Source: Hymenobacter qilianensis (GTDB lineage: Bacteria; Bacteroidota; Bacteroidia; Cytophagales; Hymenobacteraceae). Taken from it: a DNA stretch of 64,000 nt. Positions 8,050 to 18,016 of this stretch are shown piece after piece. The notes under the pieces were generated by a model. The model was not told the DNA's origin. It did no database searches and worked only from the letters and a program-made list of their open reading frames with translations. Position 1 is the first letter of the stretch, and every line of letters begins with the position of its first letter. Made by a program: the position numbers and the translations under genes. The stretch is from contig NZ_CP060784.1 in assembly GCF_014489555.1 (NCBI RefSeq), positions 2,852,001 through 2,916,000 on the forward strand. Reading direction: 5' to 3'.

Positions 8050-9481
8050 TTATTTACGCTTGATTTTCTTTACTGATTCAGACAGGTCCTGGGCCGAATA
8101 AACCTTGCCGCGGGAGACAACCGCGTCTAGTTTTTTGATGTTGTTGATGTCAGCCAGCGGGTTCTGAGCCAGCAGTAGTAAGTCAGCATATTTCCCCGCC
8201 CCGATACTGCCCGACTGATCGGCTACGCCCATAAACGTAGCGCCGTTGATAGTGGCCGTGCGCAGGGCCTGCGCGGGAGTAAGTCCGGCCCGCACCAGCA
8301 GCTCCAGCTCACCCTGCAACGACGCGCCCGGATACACAAACGAGTTAAAAGGCCCGCTGTCGGAGCCGGCCAGAATGGTGACGCCAGCGGCCTGCATCTC
8401 CGGTATCATCGACATGAACTTGGCCGAGAGTTTTTTGCCAAATGCAACGGTTTCCTTGGGCTGCCGCTTCGCGTTGTTGTAGCGGCCCATGTAAGTAGCC
8501 TGAATCCTGGGGTCGATGTAGGCGAGCATGGTGTCGCGGGCGTGGTCCTGCTCGGTTATTTCGGCCAGCGTTTTCTGAATGAATAAGGTCGGCACCACTG
8601 CCGTTTTTCGCTCCGCCAAGGTTTTGAACATGGCGGCTGCCACCGTCGGGTCGTAGGTTTTGTAGATAGTGGGCAGCACCGCAAACAAGCCGAGCGGCTT
8701 GGGCGTCAGCAGGCTCTGCTTGACGGCGGCCGTTAGGCTGTCTTCGCGCGACGAACACCCTTTGAACACATAATACAGGTGCTCACTGGCATCGAGGCCA
8801 CGCTCTGATGCCTCGCGCAGCGTGACGGTGTAAGGCATGTGGCCCGTGGTTTTGAGCCCGCGTTTTTCGGCTTCGGTAATAACGTTCAGGAAAGCTTCAC
8901 CCGAGATTTTGCTTTCATAAATCTTGACGTAATCTACCCGCAGCTTCTGCAAGGAATCCAGCGCGACGGTTACCTGGGCGGGCGTTTCTACTGCCAGAGA
9001 GCCCGGCCATGTGCCGCCCGGACCATCAATCTTAGGACCCGAAGTGAAGATTCGGGGCCAGCCAGCTTGCCAGCGTTAATCTGCTCGCGCCAGGCATAAA
9101 CGGCCGGTGTCAGGTCGCCGCCCGCGTCGCGTACGGTGGTGATTCCGTGCGCCATATACAGCGGCAGCAGGTTCTTGTTTGCTTCCGTCAGCGTGTCGCC
9201 GCCCCGAAAATGCACGTGCATATCCCACAAGCCAGGCATAAGGTATTTGCCGGTGCCATCCAGGCGTTGGGTAGCACGCTGGGGGCTTTTTCAGCGCTTT
9301 CTATCCGCTGAATCAGGCCGTTTGATACGACCACATTCTGATCGGGCTGCACGGTGCCGGTTATCACATCAATCACATTGACGTGGGTAATAACCAAATC
9401 AGCTTTATCTGACTTTACTGCGGCACATTGCGTCAGAAAAAAGGCAAGCGAAACGGCGGCGGTGCGGATAGATATTTTCAT
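8050..9481 (-). CDS. Amidohydrolase family protein, two apparent frameshifts
   Basis: Read across two one-base gaps, this gives one complete metal-dependent amidohydrolase of about 477 residues. It has a lipoprotein-like signal peptide (AFFLTQCAA), an N-terminal beta domain (ADLVITHVNVIDVITG), the metal-binding LMPGLWDMHVHF, GITTVRDAGGD, a central DYVKIYESKISGEAF (candidate carboxylated Lys), TTGHMPYTVT and GSDSGPFN, and the C-terminal ADLLLLAQNPLADI. The first frame break is at the G5 run 9281-9285: six bases there give AEKAPQRATQRLDGTGKYLMPG. The second is at the G4 run 9054-9057: five give AGPRIFTSGPKIDGPGG. Since conserved residues continue perfectly after each repair, assembly error or very recent mutation is likely. 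The substrate is unknown (imidazolonepropionase/prolidase-like clade). Confidence 0.8.
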
Positions 9482-9603
9482 AAAATCAGAGACGCAGCGA
9501 GAAGTAGGAGGCTGAGATATTTCAGCCATAATTGGCTCCGCTAAAGTAGCGGAATTTGCCCCCAGTGCTTCCCGTCACCTCAATCTATTGCCTCTCACCC
9601 GAA

Positions 9604-9886
9604 CGTCATGCAGAACGAAGTGAAGCATCTCGCGGGCTGATGTTGCCACACTAACTGTCCTGCTTGCTGTGGCATCCGCTGGTCAAAGCATCTCTACAAT
9701 TTGCTATCAACCAACCAAACCCGCTCGTCATGCAGAGCACCGCGAAGCATCTCGCGTGTTTAGCTGGAGTAGTAACCCAGTGTCAGCACGCGAGATGCTT
9801 CGCGGTGCTCTGCATGACCGCCTTTTTGGGTAAGATTAGCCTTGGCAACGGCAGCACGCGGGATGCCTCGCGATGGGCTGCATGAC
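9604..9886. repeat. Cluster of REP-like palindromic units (GTCATGCAGAGC...GAAGCATCTCGCG)
   Basis: Four related units of about 32 bases: 9604-9637 and 9726-9757 in plus orientation, 9787-9818 and 9853-9886 in inverse orientation. The second and third form a long hairpin (CATGCAGAGCACCGCGAAGC against its complement). The same unit recurs at 53608-53830. The 440-base gap 9482-9922 holds no convincing gene, plus one C5 motif at 9554. Confidence 0.75.
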
Positions 9887-9922
9887 CGTCTGGGGGGCAT
9901 TTATTGGCTTTTTACTCCCGGG

Positions 9923-11140
9923 CTACCGGCTATTGGTGCGGTCAATAATATTCTGCACGTCCTTGGTCGATACTTTCTGTCCGGTTTCGGCGGCGCGGTA
10001 AATTGCGGCCATGAGCTGCACATCGCGCAGGCCCATTTCGCCGGGCACGCGGGTGGGTTTGTTGTTAAGAATACAATCGGCAAAGTTGTCCATTTGCAGA
10101 GCCTGCTGATTCACGTTCTGTATGTTCATCGGGCCCTTGCTGGTAGTGCCTTTGATGCCGCCGTAGCCAAAAGCCGGTGAGAGCTCAAACTTGCCTTTGG
10201 CCGCTTCGGCTTGTAGGCGGTTGGGTAGGCTTTCGGCGTAGCTGGTGCGGCAATCGGCCACGGAGCCATCGGCAAACTGGAACTGCCAGTTTACGCCCGC
10301 TTCCACTTCCTTAAACAAGCCATTATTGGGCTTAGGCGTAAATTTCGCCGTAACGGAGGCCGGAATCTGCCCTTTGGTGTACACCACGCCTTGCACGCAG
10401 TAAATACCTAAATCGACCAGCGGACCGCCGCCCGCTAGCTCCTTGTCCACACGCCAGGGCGTATCGTTGTTGAACACGTAGCCATTGTCGGCCACCAAGC
10501 GCTTGATCGGGCCGTAGATTTCCTTTTGACCCAAGCGCATCATTTCCATATTGTGGGGCTCGAAGTGCAGGCGGTAGCCGATGCTGAATTTCTTGCCCGC
10601 TTTTTTGGCGGCATCTATCATCTGCCGGCACTCGGTGGGCGTCATGGCCATCGGCTTTTCGCAGATCACGTGCTTGCCCGCCTGCAAGGCCCGGATCGTG
10701 TATTCGGCGTGCATAGCAATGGGCAGCACCACGTACACGATATCAATATCGGGGTTGTCAATGATGCGGTCGAACGACTTGTAGTCGTAGACGTTTTTGT
10801 CGGGGATATTATACTTGGCTTTCCACACCGGCACTTTCTCCGGCGAGCCCGTCACGATGCCGGCCAGGCGGCACAGCTTGGTTTCCTGCAAGGCCGGCGC
10901 CAGCTGCCCGGTGCTGTATTTGCCCAGTCCTACCAGTGCCACATTCAGCTGCTTGCCCGCCTGCCACGCCTCCAGGCTGGCCGGACCAAAGCTGCTTGCT
11001 TCCAGGCCGGTAAGTGAGCCAGCCAGCCCCGAAGTACCCAGCAAAATGCCCCCCAGACCCAGGGAGGCGTGGCGCAGAAAGTCGCGGCGCGAGGCGGAAG
11101 CGCTGGCAGAAGAAGAGGAGATATCGTCGTAGGTTTTCAT
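9923..11140 (-). CDS. Tat-exported Gfo/Idh/MocA family oxidoreductase
   Basis: 405 residues. The N-terminus carries a twin-arginine signal (SASRRDFLRHASLGLGG) ending near residue 50. The Rossmann NAD(P) motif VALVGLGKYSTGQLAP follows, then DIVYVVLPIAMHAEYTIRAL and the family hallmark AGKHVICEKPMAM with the catalytic-type Lys of EKP. The C-terminal domain has GGGPLVDLGIYCVQGVVY, also typical. Family members reduce or oxidise sugars, often glucose-fructose oxidoreductase-like in the periplasm; the substrate here is unknown. The gene has an internal motif copy (C6 at 11049-11054, coding LGGIL). The closest neighbour on the same strand is the stress protein upstream, separated by a terminator. 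Confidence 0.88.
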   Translation of the reverse strand: MKTYDDISSSSASASASRRDFLRHASLGLGGILLGTSGLAGSLTGLEASSFGPASLEAWQAGKQLNVALVGLGKYSTGQLAPALQETKLCRLAGIVTGSPEKVPVWKAKYNIPDKNVYDYKSFDRIIDNPDIDIVYVVLPIAMHAEYTIRALQAGKHVICEKPMAMTPTECRQMIDAAKKAGKKFSIGYRLHFEPHNMEMMRLGQKEIYGPIKRLVADNGYVFNNDTPWRVDKELAGGGPLVDLGIYCVQGVVYTKGQIPASVTAKFTPKPNNGLFKEVEAGVNWQFQFADGSVADCRTSYAESLPNRLQAEAAKGKFELSPAFGYGGIKGTTSKGPMNIQNVNQQALQMDNFADCILNNKPTRVPGEMGLRDVQLMAAIYRAAETGQKVSTKDVQNIIDRTNSR

Positions 11141-11261
11141 AGCAGAGAGTTGGGGTATGGTAGCATTACCTCGCCAGCCAGCGCCGGGTTGCGCTAACAG
11201 GCTGGTAACAACGATGATCTTGTAAACAGAAAATTAAACTTGTAGGTAAGAAAGAAGTAAC

Positions 11262-11293
11262 AAAAAGGGGCAGCTGACTGCGCAGCTGCCCCT
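11262..11293 (-). terminator. Terminator of the stress-protein gene
   Basis: AGGGGCAGCTG and its complement CAGCTGCCCCT are separated by six bases. In minus-strand direction the stem is followed by CCTTTTTG, a U-rich tail. It lies just after the minus-strand gene at 11317-11817. Confidence 0.8.
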
Positions 11294-11316
11294 CTGTGAT
11301 GGATAGCAAATGATTG

Positions 11317-11817
11317 TTAGCGCAGGCGCTCGTTGTCGTCAAGTGGCCGGTCGATGATGCGGCTGCGCAAGGTGGTATTCGTCGCGACAGGCTGAGCTGC
11401 CGGAACCGTAGGATCTGGGTGAGGAAATGGGGCAGGGCCATGGGCCGACAGCGGAACGCCGCCGTGCTGCGCCACGTAGCGCCGGGCGTATTCAGAGGCA
11501 TTTACCGCCCCGTGCTGATCGAGGAGCGCCTGCACCTGCTCGGCATCATGGCGGGTGCGCACATGAATGGTGAGCGTGGTGCCCCGGCGAGCGGCTTCCG
11601 AGTGGTCGCGCACATCGTGCTCGTGGCCCGTAAACACAGCCCGGAAGAAGTTGTGAAAAGCGTCGTTTTCAGGAAATTCGCCCGTGGGATTATCCTGGTT
11701 GACATCGGCCGCGGTCACGTCGATATACTCGCGGCCAATGCCATGACCGACAAGCGCGTGGAGAGCTTTATTCGCAACGTCGGCGTTTTCAAACACGCCA
11801 ATTACAGTGTATGCCAT
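11317..11817 (-). CDS. General stress protein 17M/YflT-like domain protein
   Basis: 166 residues. Residues 1-110 match the YflT-like ferredoxin-fold domain: MAYTVIGVFENADVANKAL with the typical 'V-x-G-V-F-x-x-x-x-x-A' opening, then GIGREYIDVTAAD, and a second half TTLTIHVRTRHDAEQVQALL ending in HGAVN. The last 50 residues are Pro/Ala-rich and low-complexity, ending in RPLDDNERLR. In Firmicutes such domains occur in general stress proteins; the biochemical role is unknown. A standalone gene with its own terminator, diverging from the TonB receptor gene. Confidence 0.75.
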   Translation of the reverse strand: MAYTVIGVFENADVANKALHALVGHGIGREYIDVTAADVNQDNPTGEFPENDAFHNFFRAVFTGHEHDVRDHSEAARRGTTLTIHVRTRHDAEQVQALLDQHGAVNASEYARRYVAQHGGVPLSAHGPAPFPHPDPTVPAAQPVATNTTLRSRIIDRPLDDNERLR

Positions 11818-12052
11818 GGCAGATCGGGGTTAGGGAGTGAGAATGGAGTAGGAAGATCGGGAATATTTGCTCCCATGGAAAGGAGTTTTTTCAACGGCGA
11901 ATCCCTGCTATAGGTTGGGTTCGGGCAGGCGTCCGGCTCCGCGCTGCCGGGCTGCCGCACGCTTCATCCGGCTTATCCGACACTTCGGCAACCTTTCTTT
12001 TCATCGGGCTTAGCAGCCGACGACTTTTGGTCATCACTTCGCTGCTACCCTC

Positions 12053-14294
12053 ATGAAACGCATCTTGCTTCTGCTGCTTCTGTTCCTGATTACGGCTGGC
12101 CACCTCGCGGCCCAAACGGCCCCCACCACGCTCAGCGGTACCGTCCGCGACCCAGGCGGACGGGGCTGCCCGGCGTCAACGTATTCCTGAAAACGACCTT
12201 CGATGGCGCCAGCACCGACTCCTTGGGGCACTTTCGCTTCCATACTCGGCAGGCTGGTACGCTGCCGCTGGTGGTTACGCTGCTCGGCTATCAGCCTCAG
12301 GAGCAGATGGTGAAACTCGACGGCAAACCTCAGCGTTTCATCTTCACGCTGAAAGAAGCCCGCAATCAGCTCGGGGCCGTAACCATTACTTCCGGCACGT
12401 TTGAAGCTGGCGGCGACAAGCGCAACACGGTCTTTTCATCCCGCGACGTGGTAACGACGGCCGGTGCCTCCGCCGACGTGGCGGGCGCGCTGAACACGAT
12501 GCCTGGCACCACCCGCAACGGGGAAGAAGGCCGCCTTTTTGTGCGCGGCGGCGCGGCCGGCGAAACACGGCAATATCTGGATGGCGTGCCTTTGCAAAGC
12601 CCCTATAATGCCAGCGTATCCGGCGTGCCGGCCAGGGGGCGTTTTTCGCCGATGCTGTTCAAGGGCATGGCCTTTAGCACGGGCGGCTACTCGGCCGAGT
12701 ATGGGCAGGCGCTGTCGGCAATTGTAGCCTTGCAGTCCGAAGATTTGGCCCCCGAAACCCAGACGGGTATTTCGCTGCTCTCGCTTGGGGCGCTGAGTTT
12801 GTCGCACCAGCAGCGCTACGAGCGCTCATCGGTGGCCGTGACGGGCGATTATATGAACATGCGACCCTACTTTGGAGTGGTGCCTCAGCGGCTACTCACG
12901 GCGTTTCAATCGTCGGGCGGTTCGGTGGCCTTGCGTCAGCGTACGGGGGCGGCGGGCATGGTGAAAGTTTATGGCGCGCTGAATCAGCAGCGCATGGGGG
13001 TGCGGCAGCCGGAGGCCGAATGGGAGGGAGGCCGGCCCGTGAACCTGGAGGCGAACAATGTGTACTTAAATACCACCTTTCGCAGTCCGTTGCGGCGGGG
13101 CTGGTCGGTGCAGACGGGCGCGGCGGCCACGCGCGATGTGCAAACGGCCCGCATTGCCGTCCGCGACACGCAAACCCACCAAGTAAGCGACCAGGCCCGC
13201 CGCGAGCTGGAGCAGTCGATAGTAGGCCGCATGGTGCTCACCAACGACTCGGCCAGCTCCTACTGGAATCTGAAGCTTGGGGTGGAAGGCTTGGTGCAAC
13301 GCAACCAGCAGGGCTACGAATTTGCCCCCAGGATACTATGTTTCGCTTTTCGGAGCGGCGCTTGGCCACGTTTGCTGAGTCTGACGTTGCTTTCAGCAAC
13401 AAGCTTGTGGGCCGGGTGGGCGGCCGCGCCGAATACTCCGGCGTGCTGCAGCGCTGGAATGCTGCCCCGCGCCTGGCGCTGGCGTATCAGGTAAATGAAA
13501 AAACGCAGCTTTCGGGGGCTTGGGGCTATTTCTACCAAACTCCCGCCAGCGACCTACTGATCAGGGCAGAGAATCGGGAGCGGCTGCGCTTCGAGCGGGC
13601 CCAGCACTTTCAGCTTACGTATCTGCGCAGCCACGATGACCGCACGCTGCGGGTAGAAGCCTACGCCAAAACCTACGCCCAGCTCGTGCGCTTCCGTGAA
13701 AATGCCCCCCAGAACCCGCTTACGCCCTTCGACCCAACTTCGTACCGCAGCACGGGCCGCGGCTACGCCAACGGAGTAGATATACTGTGGCGCGACCGTA
13801 AAACCCTCAAGAATGCCGACTACTGGGTGAGCTACGGCTTCCTAGATACGCGCCGGCAGCAGCGCCTCGACCCCGTGCTGGCCGTGCCCACCTTTGCCGC
13901 GCGGCACAACCTATCGGTAGTGGGCAAATATTGGCTGGCGAAGCTGCACACGCAGGTAGGCGCCACTTACACCTACAATAGCCCCCGCACCTTTCACAAT
14001 CCGAATGAGGCTGGCGGCTACAACCAGGGCCGCTTGCCCAGCTTCCAAGATTTCAGCCTGAATGCCAGCTACCTCACCACGCTCTGGAAAAACCTGACGA
14101 TCGTGCACGTGTCGTGCACCAATGTGCTGGGGCGGGAGAATGTATTTGGCTACCGCTACGCCGCTGCCCCCGATGCGAATGGCCTGTATTCCGGCACGGC
14201 CCTGCGACCATCGGCGCCGCGCATGGTGTTCGTGGCCTTGCTTATCTCCATCAACAAAAAGCGCCCGGCCGATATCGATACAGCGCCGGAGTAG
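12053..14294 (+). CDS. TonB-dependent receptor with carboxypeptidase-like N-domain, two apparent frameshifts
   Basis: Joined across two one-base gaps this is an outer-membrane receptor of about 746 residues. It has a signal peptide (MKRILLLLLLFLITAGHLAA), a carboxypeptidase-regulatory-like domain (TLSGTVRDPGGRG then LPGVNVFLKTTFDGAST), a plug domain (GALNTMPGTTRNGEEGRLFV, GGAAGETRQYLDGVPL, STGGYSAEYGQALSAIVAL) and a beta-barrel ending in SAPRMVFVALLISI. Break one is at the G4 run 12162-12165, break two at the C5 run 13325-13329 (six C gives GYEFAPQDTMFRFSE). The barrel is at the short end for the family. No SusD partner is adjacent, so uptake of a small ligand such as a siderophore or metal chelate is more likely than glycan uptake, but this is inference. 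Confidence 0.82.
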
Positions 14295-14439
14295 CTAGCC
14301 TCATCCGCCCACTTCTGCACTTCATCCGGCTCAACCGACGCTTCAGTAACACAAAATTTTTCTCCTCTCGGCGCGGGTCCACCTTTGACCCAAGCTCTCC
14401 ACTACACAGTTTTTTCACTTCATTTTTCCTCTGCAAACC

Positions 14440-15122
14440 ATGAAAACGTTCATTTTCCTGCTGGCCTTCGTGGCTGCTTCCTTCTCCGCTACCGCCCAAC
14501 AAACCGCCGCCCCCGCCGGCTACACCGACATGATGGCAGCCACCATTATGGAGCTAAACAGCACCGGCGACCCTGCTCAACTCAGGCAGCTTGTAAGCAA
14601 ATTTGAGCGAGCGGCCACCGCCGCACCCACTGATTGGCTGCCCGCCTATTATCAGGCGTACGGCCTGTTGATTACCGCTTTTCAAAGCAAAGAAGACGGC
14701 GACACCAAAGACGAGTACCTCGACCAGGCCGAGGCTGCGCTAGCCCAGGCCCGCAAGCTGCGCGGCGACGAATCGGAGCTGCTGGTGTTGCAAGGCTACA
14801 TCTACCAGGCACGGCTAGGTATTTCACCCATGGACCGCTCGGGCAAATACTCGCGCATGGTGAGTGAGGTACTTGGGCAGGCTAAAGGCATAAACCCCGC
14901 TAACCCACGCATCTATCTGGTGCTCGGCAACAACGTCTACTTTACACCCAAGATGTTTGGGGCGGCCCTGAGGCTGCTAAGCCACTTTTTGAGGAAGCGA
15001 AAGCCCGGTTTGCTGCTTTTCAGCCCAGCAGCCCGTTAGCACCCAGCTGGGGCGAACGGCAGTTAACAAGCCGGTTGAAGGCATATGAACAAGCCGCTAG
15101 CGCGCAGGCTGCTAAGCAATAA
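14440..15122 (+). CDS. Exported TPR-like helical protein, one apparent frameshift
   Basis: About 227 residues once a single G is restored at the G4 run 14959-14962; the restored tail reads MFGGGPEAAKPLFEEAKARF and ends in AAKQ. There is a signal peptide (MKTFIFLLAFVAASFSATAQ). The mature part is a series of amphipathic helices of TPR type: DWLPAYYQAYGLLITAF, LDQAEAALAQARKL, ESELLVLQGYIYQARLG, NPRIYLVLGNNVYFTPK. Similar proteins are common in Bacteroidota, often beside TonB receptors, and no enzymatic role is known. It follows the TonB receptor by 145 bases and may be co-expressed. Confidence 0.7.
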
Positions 15123-15128
15123 CTCTAA

Positions 15129-15165
15129 GTACACCTGGCGCGGCTGAGAGCGGCGCCGGGTGTAC
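15129..15165 (+). terminator. Hairpin after the TPR-like gene
   Basis: GTACACCTGGCGC pairs with GCGCCGGGTGTAC across an 11-base loop, seven bases after the TPR-like stop codon. A short pyrimidine-rich stretch (TCAGTTTCTCTCC) follows rather than a clean T-run, so termination strength is uncertain. Confidence 0.6.
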
Positions 15166-15193
15166 TCAGTTTCTCTCCGTAACTTCTGCCATC

Positions 15194-15865
15194 ATGGACC
15201 TGCTGCATCAGTTCAACATTGGCTTACACATCGTTTGCGGCACGCTGGCTATGTTGCTTGGCCTCGTGCCGATGGCGGGGCGCAAGGGTGGAGCAAGTCA
15301 CCGCCGCTTCGGCCGCTGGTTTTTGGCGGCAACCGCAGGTGTGTTGCTCACAGCAGTGCTTGGCCTAGCGGTGTTCGATTTTCGCGGCTACCTGGTCGGA
15401 ATTGTGCTGCTGAGCGTGTATCAGGCGTGGTCGGGGTATCGGGCGGTGCGCACCCGCGCGACTGGCCCTACCCGCCTCGATGGGTGGGTGGCCGCCGGAG
15501 CTTTAGTGAGTAGTGTAGTGCTGGTGTTTTGCCTTAAAGCCATTGAGCTGGTCTGGACGCCGGGCATTATTTACTCGACCCTAGGTGCCTTAGTAGTCAT
15601 GACGTTGTATGATTTGGCGCGTTTCCGCTTTGTGCCACTATGGCGTCGCACCTTGTGGCGCTACGACCATCTTTGGAAGATGATAAGCGCCTATTTTGCC
15701 TTGGTATCAGCCTTCACAGGCACAGTGCTACCACAATACAAGCCATATAGCCAGTTTGGGCCATCGGTGGTGGGGATGACACTAGTGCTGGGCTTTGGGC
15801 TCTACTATGCGTTGCGTCCAGACGCTTCTAAGCCCGATTTAATCACCATTAACCGCTCCTTCTAG
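15194..15865 (+). CDS. Seven-helix integral membrane protein, unknown function
   Basis: 223 residues with about seven hydrophobic segments. It begins MDLLHQFNIGLHIVCGTLAM, and the block GLVPMAGRKGGASHRRFGRW, with histidines at helix ends, resembles DUF2306-type or related heme-like membrane proteins; the assignment is tentative. The last helix ends in YALRPDASKPDL. It lies 70 bases before the LytS-type kinase on the same strand and could be part of its transcript. Function not inferable. Confidence 0.6.
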   Translation: MDLLHQFNIGLHIVCGTLAMLLGLVPMAGRKGGASHRRFGRWFLAATAGVLLTAVLGLAVFDFRGYLVGIVLLSVYQAWSGYRAVRTRATGPTRLDGWVAAGALVSSVVLVFCLKAIELVWTPGIIYSTLGALVVMTLYDLARFRFVPLWRRTLWRYDHLWKMISAYFALVSAFTGTVLPQYKPYSQFGPSVVGMTLVLGFGLYYALRPDASKPDLITINRSF

Positions 15866-15934
15866 CCCTTGTCTACCAGCCCGTATCTTGCCAGCGCTAC
15901 CACGCTTGTTGAGCCTGGTTTCCCCGCCTGCTCT

Positions 15935-16998
15935 ATGTCCGCACACAATCCCACAATGCCCCCCAGACAAGCCACCCGGGCCTGGCTGCGCATTCTTCTG
16001 ACGCTGCTGTTGCTTTCCGTGACTATCAGCTTTCTTACCTGTCTGAAATGCTTGGACAATCCGCGGGAGCTGACCATAAACTTCGTGCTGACGGCCATTT
16101 ACACCACGGGTCTGTGGCTGGCCAATGGCTACTCCGTGGATTGGCTAGACCGGTACGTGAGATGGAAGCAGGCCCCAGCCAAGCGGCTGGCGCTTACGCT
16201 GCTAGTGTCGCTGGGGGCTCTTTGGTGGTTATCGTGCTCGTGCGGCTGGGCTATATCCTGTACAGGGGGCAAAATCCGGCCTTGCTGGTCTCGCCTCAAT
16301 ATATAGACGGCTACCTGTTTCCGCTGGTCATCACGGCGTTGATTTCCATGTTTATGCACAGCCGGTCGTTCCTGCTGGGCTGGCGCGAGGCCGTGGTGCA
16401 GACCGAGCGTTTGCAAAAGGAAATGGCGCAGGCCGAGGCCGAAACCCTGCGTCAGCAGCTCGATCCGCACTTCATGTTCAATGCCCTGAACGCGCTTACT
16501 TCGCTGGTAGAGGAAGAGCCGCAGCTGGCCGTGCGCTTCATTCGGCAATTGTCGCAGGTGTACCGCTACGTACTCGATGCCCGTGGCCGGGAAGTGGTGC
16601 CGCTCGCCGATGAGATGGAGTTTGCCAAAGCGTATCTTTTTTTGCAGCGCATTCGCTACGGTGAGGCCTTGCAGGCTGAGCTGCCCGACCCCGACAGCGT
16701 GCCGCCGAACCTGATGGTGCCGCCGTTGAGCTTGCAGCTGTTGCTGGAAAACGCACTGAAACACAACGTGGCGCTTCAGCAGCAACCCCTGCATATCGGC
16801 TTCGAGCTGAACTTGCCCGCCCGACAGCTCACCCTACGCAACACGCTACGGCCGCGCCGCCTCAGCCCCGAAGAAACTAGCGGCCTGGGCCTGCGCAACC
16901 TGCAAGCCCGCTACGCTTTTCTAACCAGGCAGCCCCTACTCATTCAGCCCACCGCCACGGAGTTTGTCGTGACGCTGCCGTTGTTAGAAATAGGCTAA
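15935..16998 (+). CDS. LytS/YehU-type sensor histidine kinase, one apparent frameshift
   Basis: About 354 residues after restoring one G in the G5 run 16213-16217, which joins LLVSLGG to SLVVIVLVRLGY. The N-terminal part has four transmembrane helices. A short coiled linker (ERLQKEMAQAEAETLRQQ) leads to the His_kinase box LDPHFMFNALNALTSL, with the phospho-accepting His, then the ATPase N-box LLLENALKHN and the G-box GLGLRNLQARY. This is the layout of kinases that pair with LytTR regulators; the partner is the gene that follows at 17179. ATG at 15935 (MSAHNPTMPPRQ) is preferred over an upstream TTG. A motif copy at 15959-15964 sits at the start of the gene. Confidence 0.82.
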
Positions 16999-17002
16999 TT
17001 CA

Positions 17003-17132
17003 GGGTGTAGAGACGCAATATCTTGTGTCCTATCGTTGAACTTAGCCAGCAGCCAACTCATGCTGATTAGTAGGTAGATTTAAGCTGACCAACGACCGCG
17101 ACCATTAGACGCAAGATATTGCGTCTCTACCC
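17003..17132. repeat. Inverted-repeat element between kinase and regulator genes
   Basis: GTAGAGACGCAATATCTTG at 17007-17025 is matched in reverse complement by CAAGATATTGCGTCTCTAC at 17112-17130; each arm is itself partly palindromic (GCAATATCTTG). Together with the 80-base centre this resembles a small non-autonomous or REP-type element. A motif copy (C6 17146-17151) follows. Confidence 0.65.
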
Positions 17133-17178
17133 AGCACGAAAAAAGCCCCCCAGAGCACCCAAAAACACCGATTAACTC

Positions 17179-17979
17179 ATGTCAACTTCCCCTGCGCTTC
17201 GTGCCCTCCTCATCGAAGATGAACCCCTGGCCGCCCGGCGTCTCACGGAGCTGCTGCGGCGGCAGCAGCCGGCGGTGGAGGTAGTGGCCACGGCCGAATC
17301 GGTGGCGGCGGCCAAGGTGCTGCTCGCTACATTGCAGTCTGCGCCCGACGTGCTGTTTCTGGATATTCATTTGGCCGACGGATTGAGTTTCGAGCTGTTT
17401 GAGCAGACTACGGTGCCCTGTCCGGTTATCTTCACCACCGCCTACGACCAATATGCTATCCGGGCTTTCAAGGTGAACAGCGTGGATTATCTGCTCAAAC
17501 CCATTGATGCCGGAGAGCTGGAAGCGGCCGTGCAAAAGCTGCGCGAGCGGCGCGCCAGCACTCATGCGGCCGCGCCCACGGCCTTCGATCCGGCCTTGCT
17601 GGTGCAAGTATTACAGCAGATGCAAACCCCCCGGCCCACCTACAAGGAGCAATTCGTGGTGCGAGTAGGGGAGCATCTCAAAACCATCGCCACGGAGCAG
17701 ATAGCGTACTTTTTCAGCCTCGAAAAAGCCACGCTGCTTCAAACCCGCGAGAACCGCCGGTTTGTGGTGGACTACACGCTGGAGCAGCTGGAAAGCCTGC
17801 TCGACCCGCGCCAGTTCTTCCGCCTCAACCGCACGTATCTTGCCCAGGCCAGCGCCATTCAGGACATTATTCACTACACCAACTACCGCCTGCAAACCGT
17901 GCTTCAGCATTGCCCCGAGGGCCCTGTGCTGGTAAGTCGTGAGCGGGTGCCGGCTTTCAAAGCGTGGCTGGACAGGTAG
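17179..17979 (+). CDS. LytTR-family response regulator
   Basis: 266 residues. The receiver domain (1-120) has acidic residues in LLIEDEPLAA, the phospho-acceptor in DVLFLDIHLADG and the Lys of VDYLLKPID. A linker of about 25 residues (Ala/Pro-rich) leads to a LytTR DNA-binding domain (about 160-262) with EQIAYFFSLEKATLLQT, RRFVVDYTLEQLESLLDP and FFRLNRTYLAQ. It is expected to bind direct repeats in promoters when phosphorylated by the LytS-type kinase encoded just upstream. The receiver is nearly identical in key blocks to the regulator at 18017-18808, which faces it; the two appear to be paralogues. Confidence 0.92.
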   Translation: MSTSPALRALLIEDEPLAARRLTELLRRQQPAVEVVATAESVAAAKVLLATLQSAPDVLFLDIHLADGLSFELFEQTTVPCPVIFTTAYDQYAIRAFKVNSVDYLLKPIDAGELEAAVQKLRERRASTHAAAPTAFDPALLVQVLQQMQTPRPTYKEQFVVRVGEHLKTIATEQIAYFFSLEKATLLQTRENRRFVVDYTLEQLESLLDPRQFFRLNRTYLAQASAIQDIIHYTNYRLQTVLQHCPEGPVLVSRERVPAFKAWLDR

Positions 17980-18016
17980 CAAATTTGCCCCCCAGCCCAA
18001 GTTCGGACCCGCTGCA

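Noticed and set aside
9281..9285. Programmed ribosomal frameshifting or phase variation as the cause of the G5 breaks
   Set aside because: All 12 sites are deletions in plain G/C runs, with no slippery heptamer or downstream structure in common, and affect unrelated housekeeping genes. Phase variation cannot be excluded without reads, so it is kept only as the alternative.
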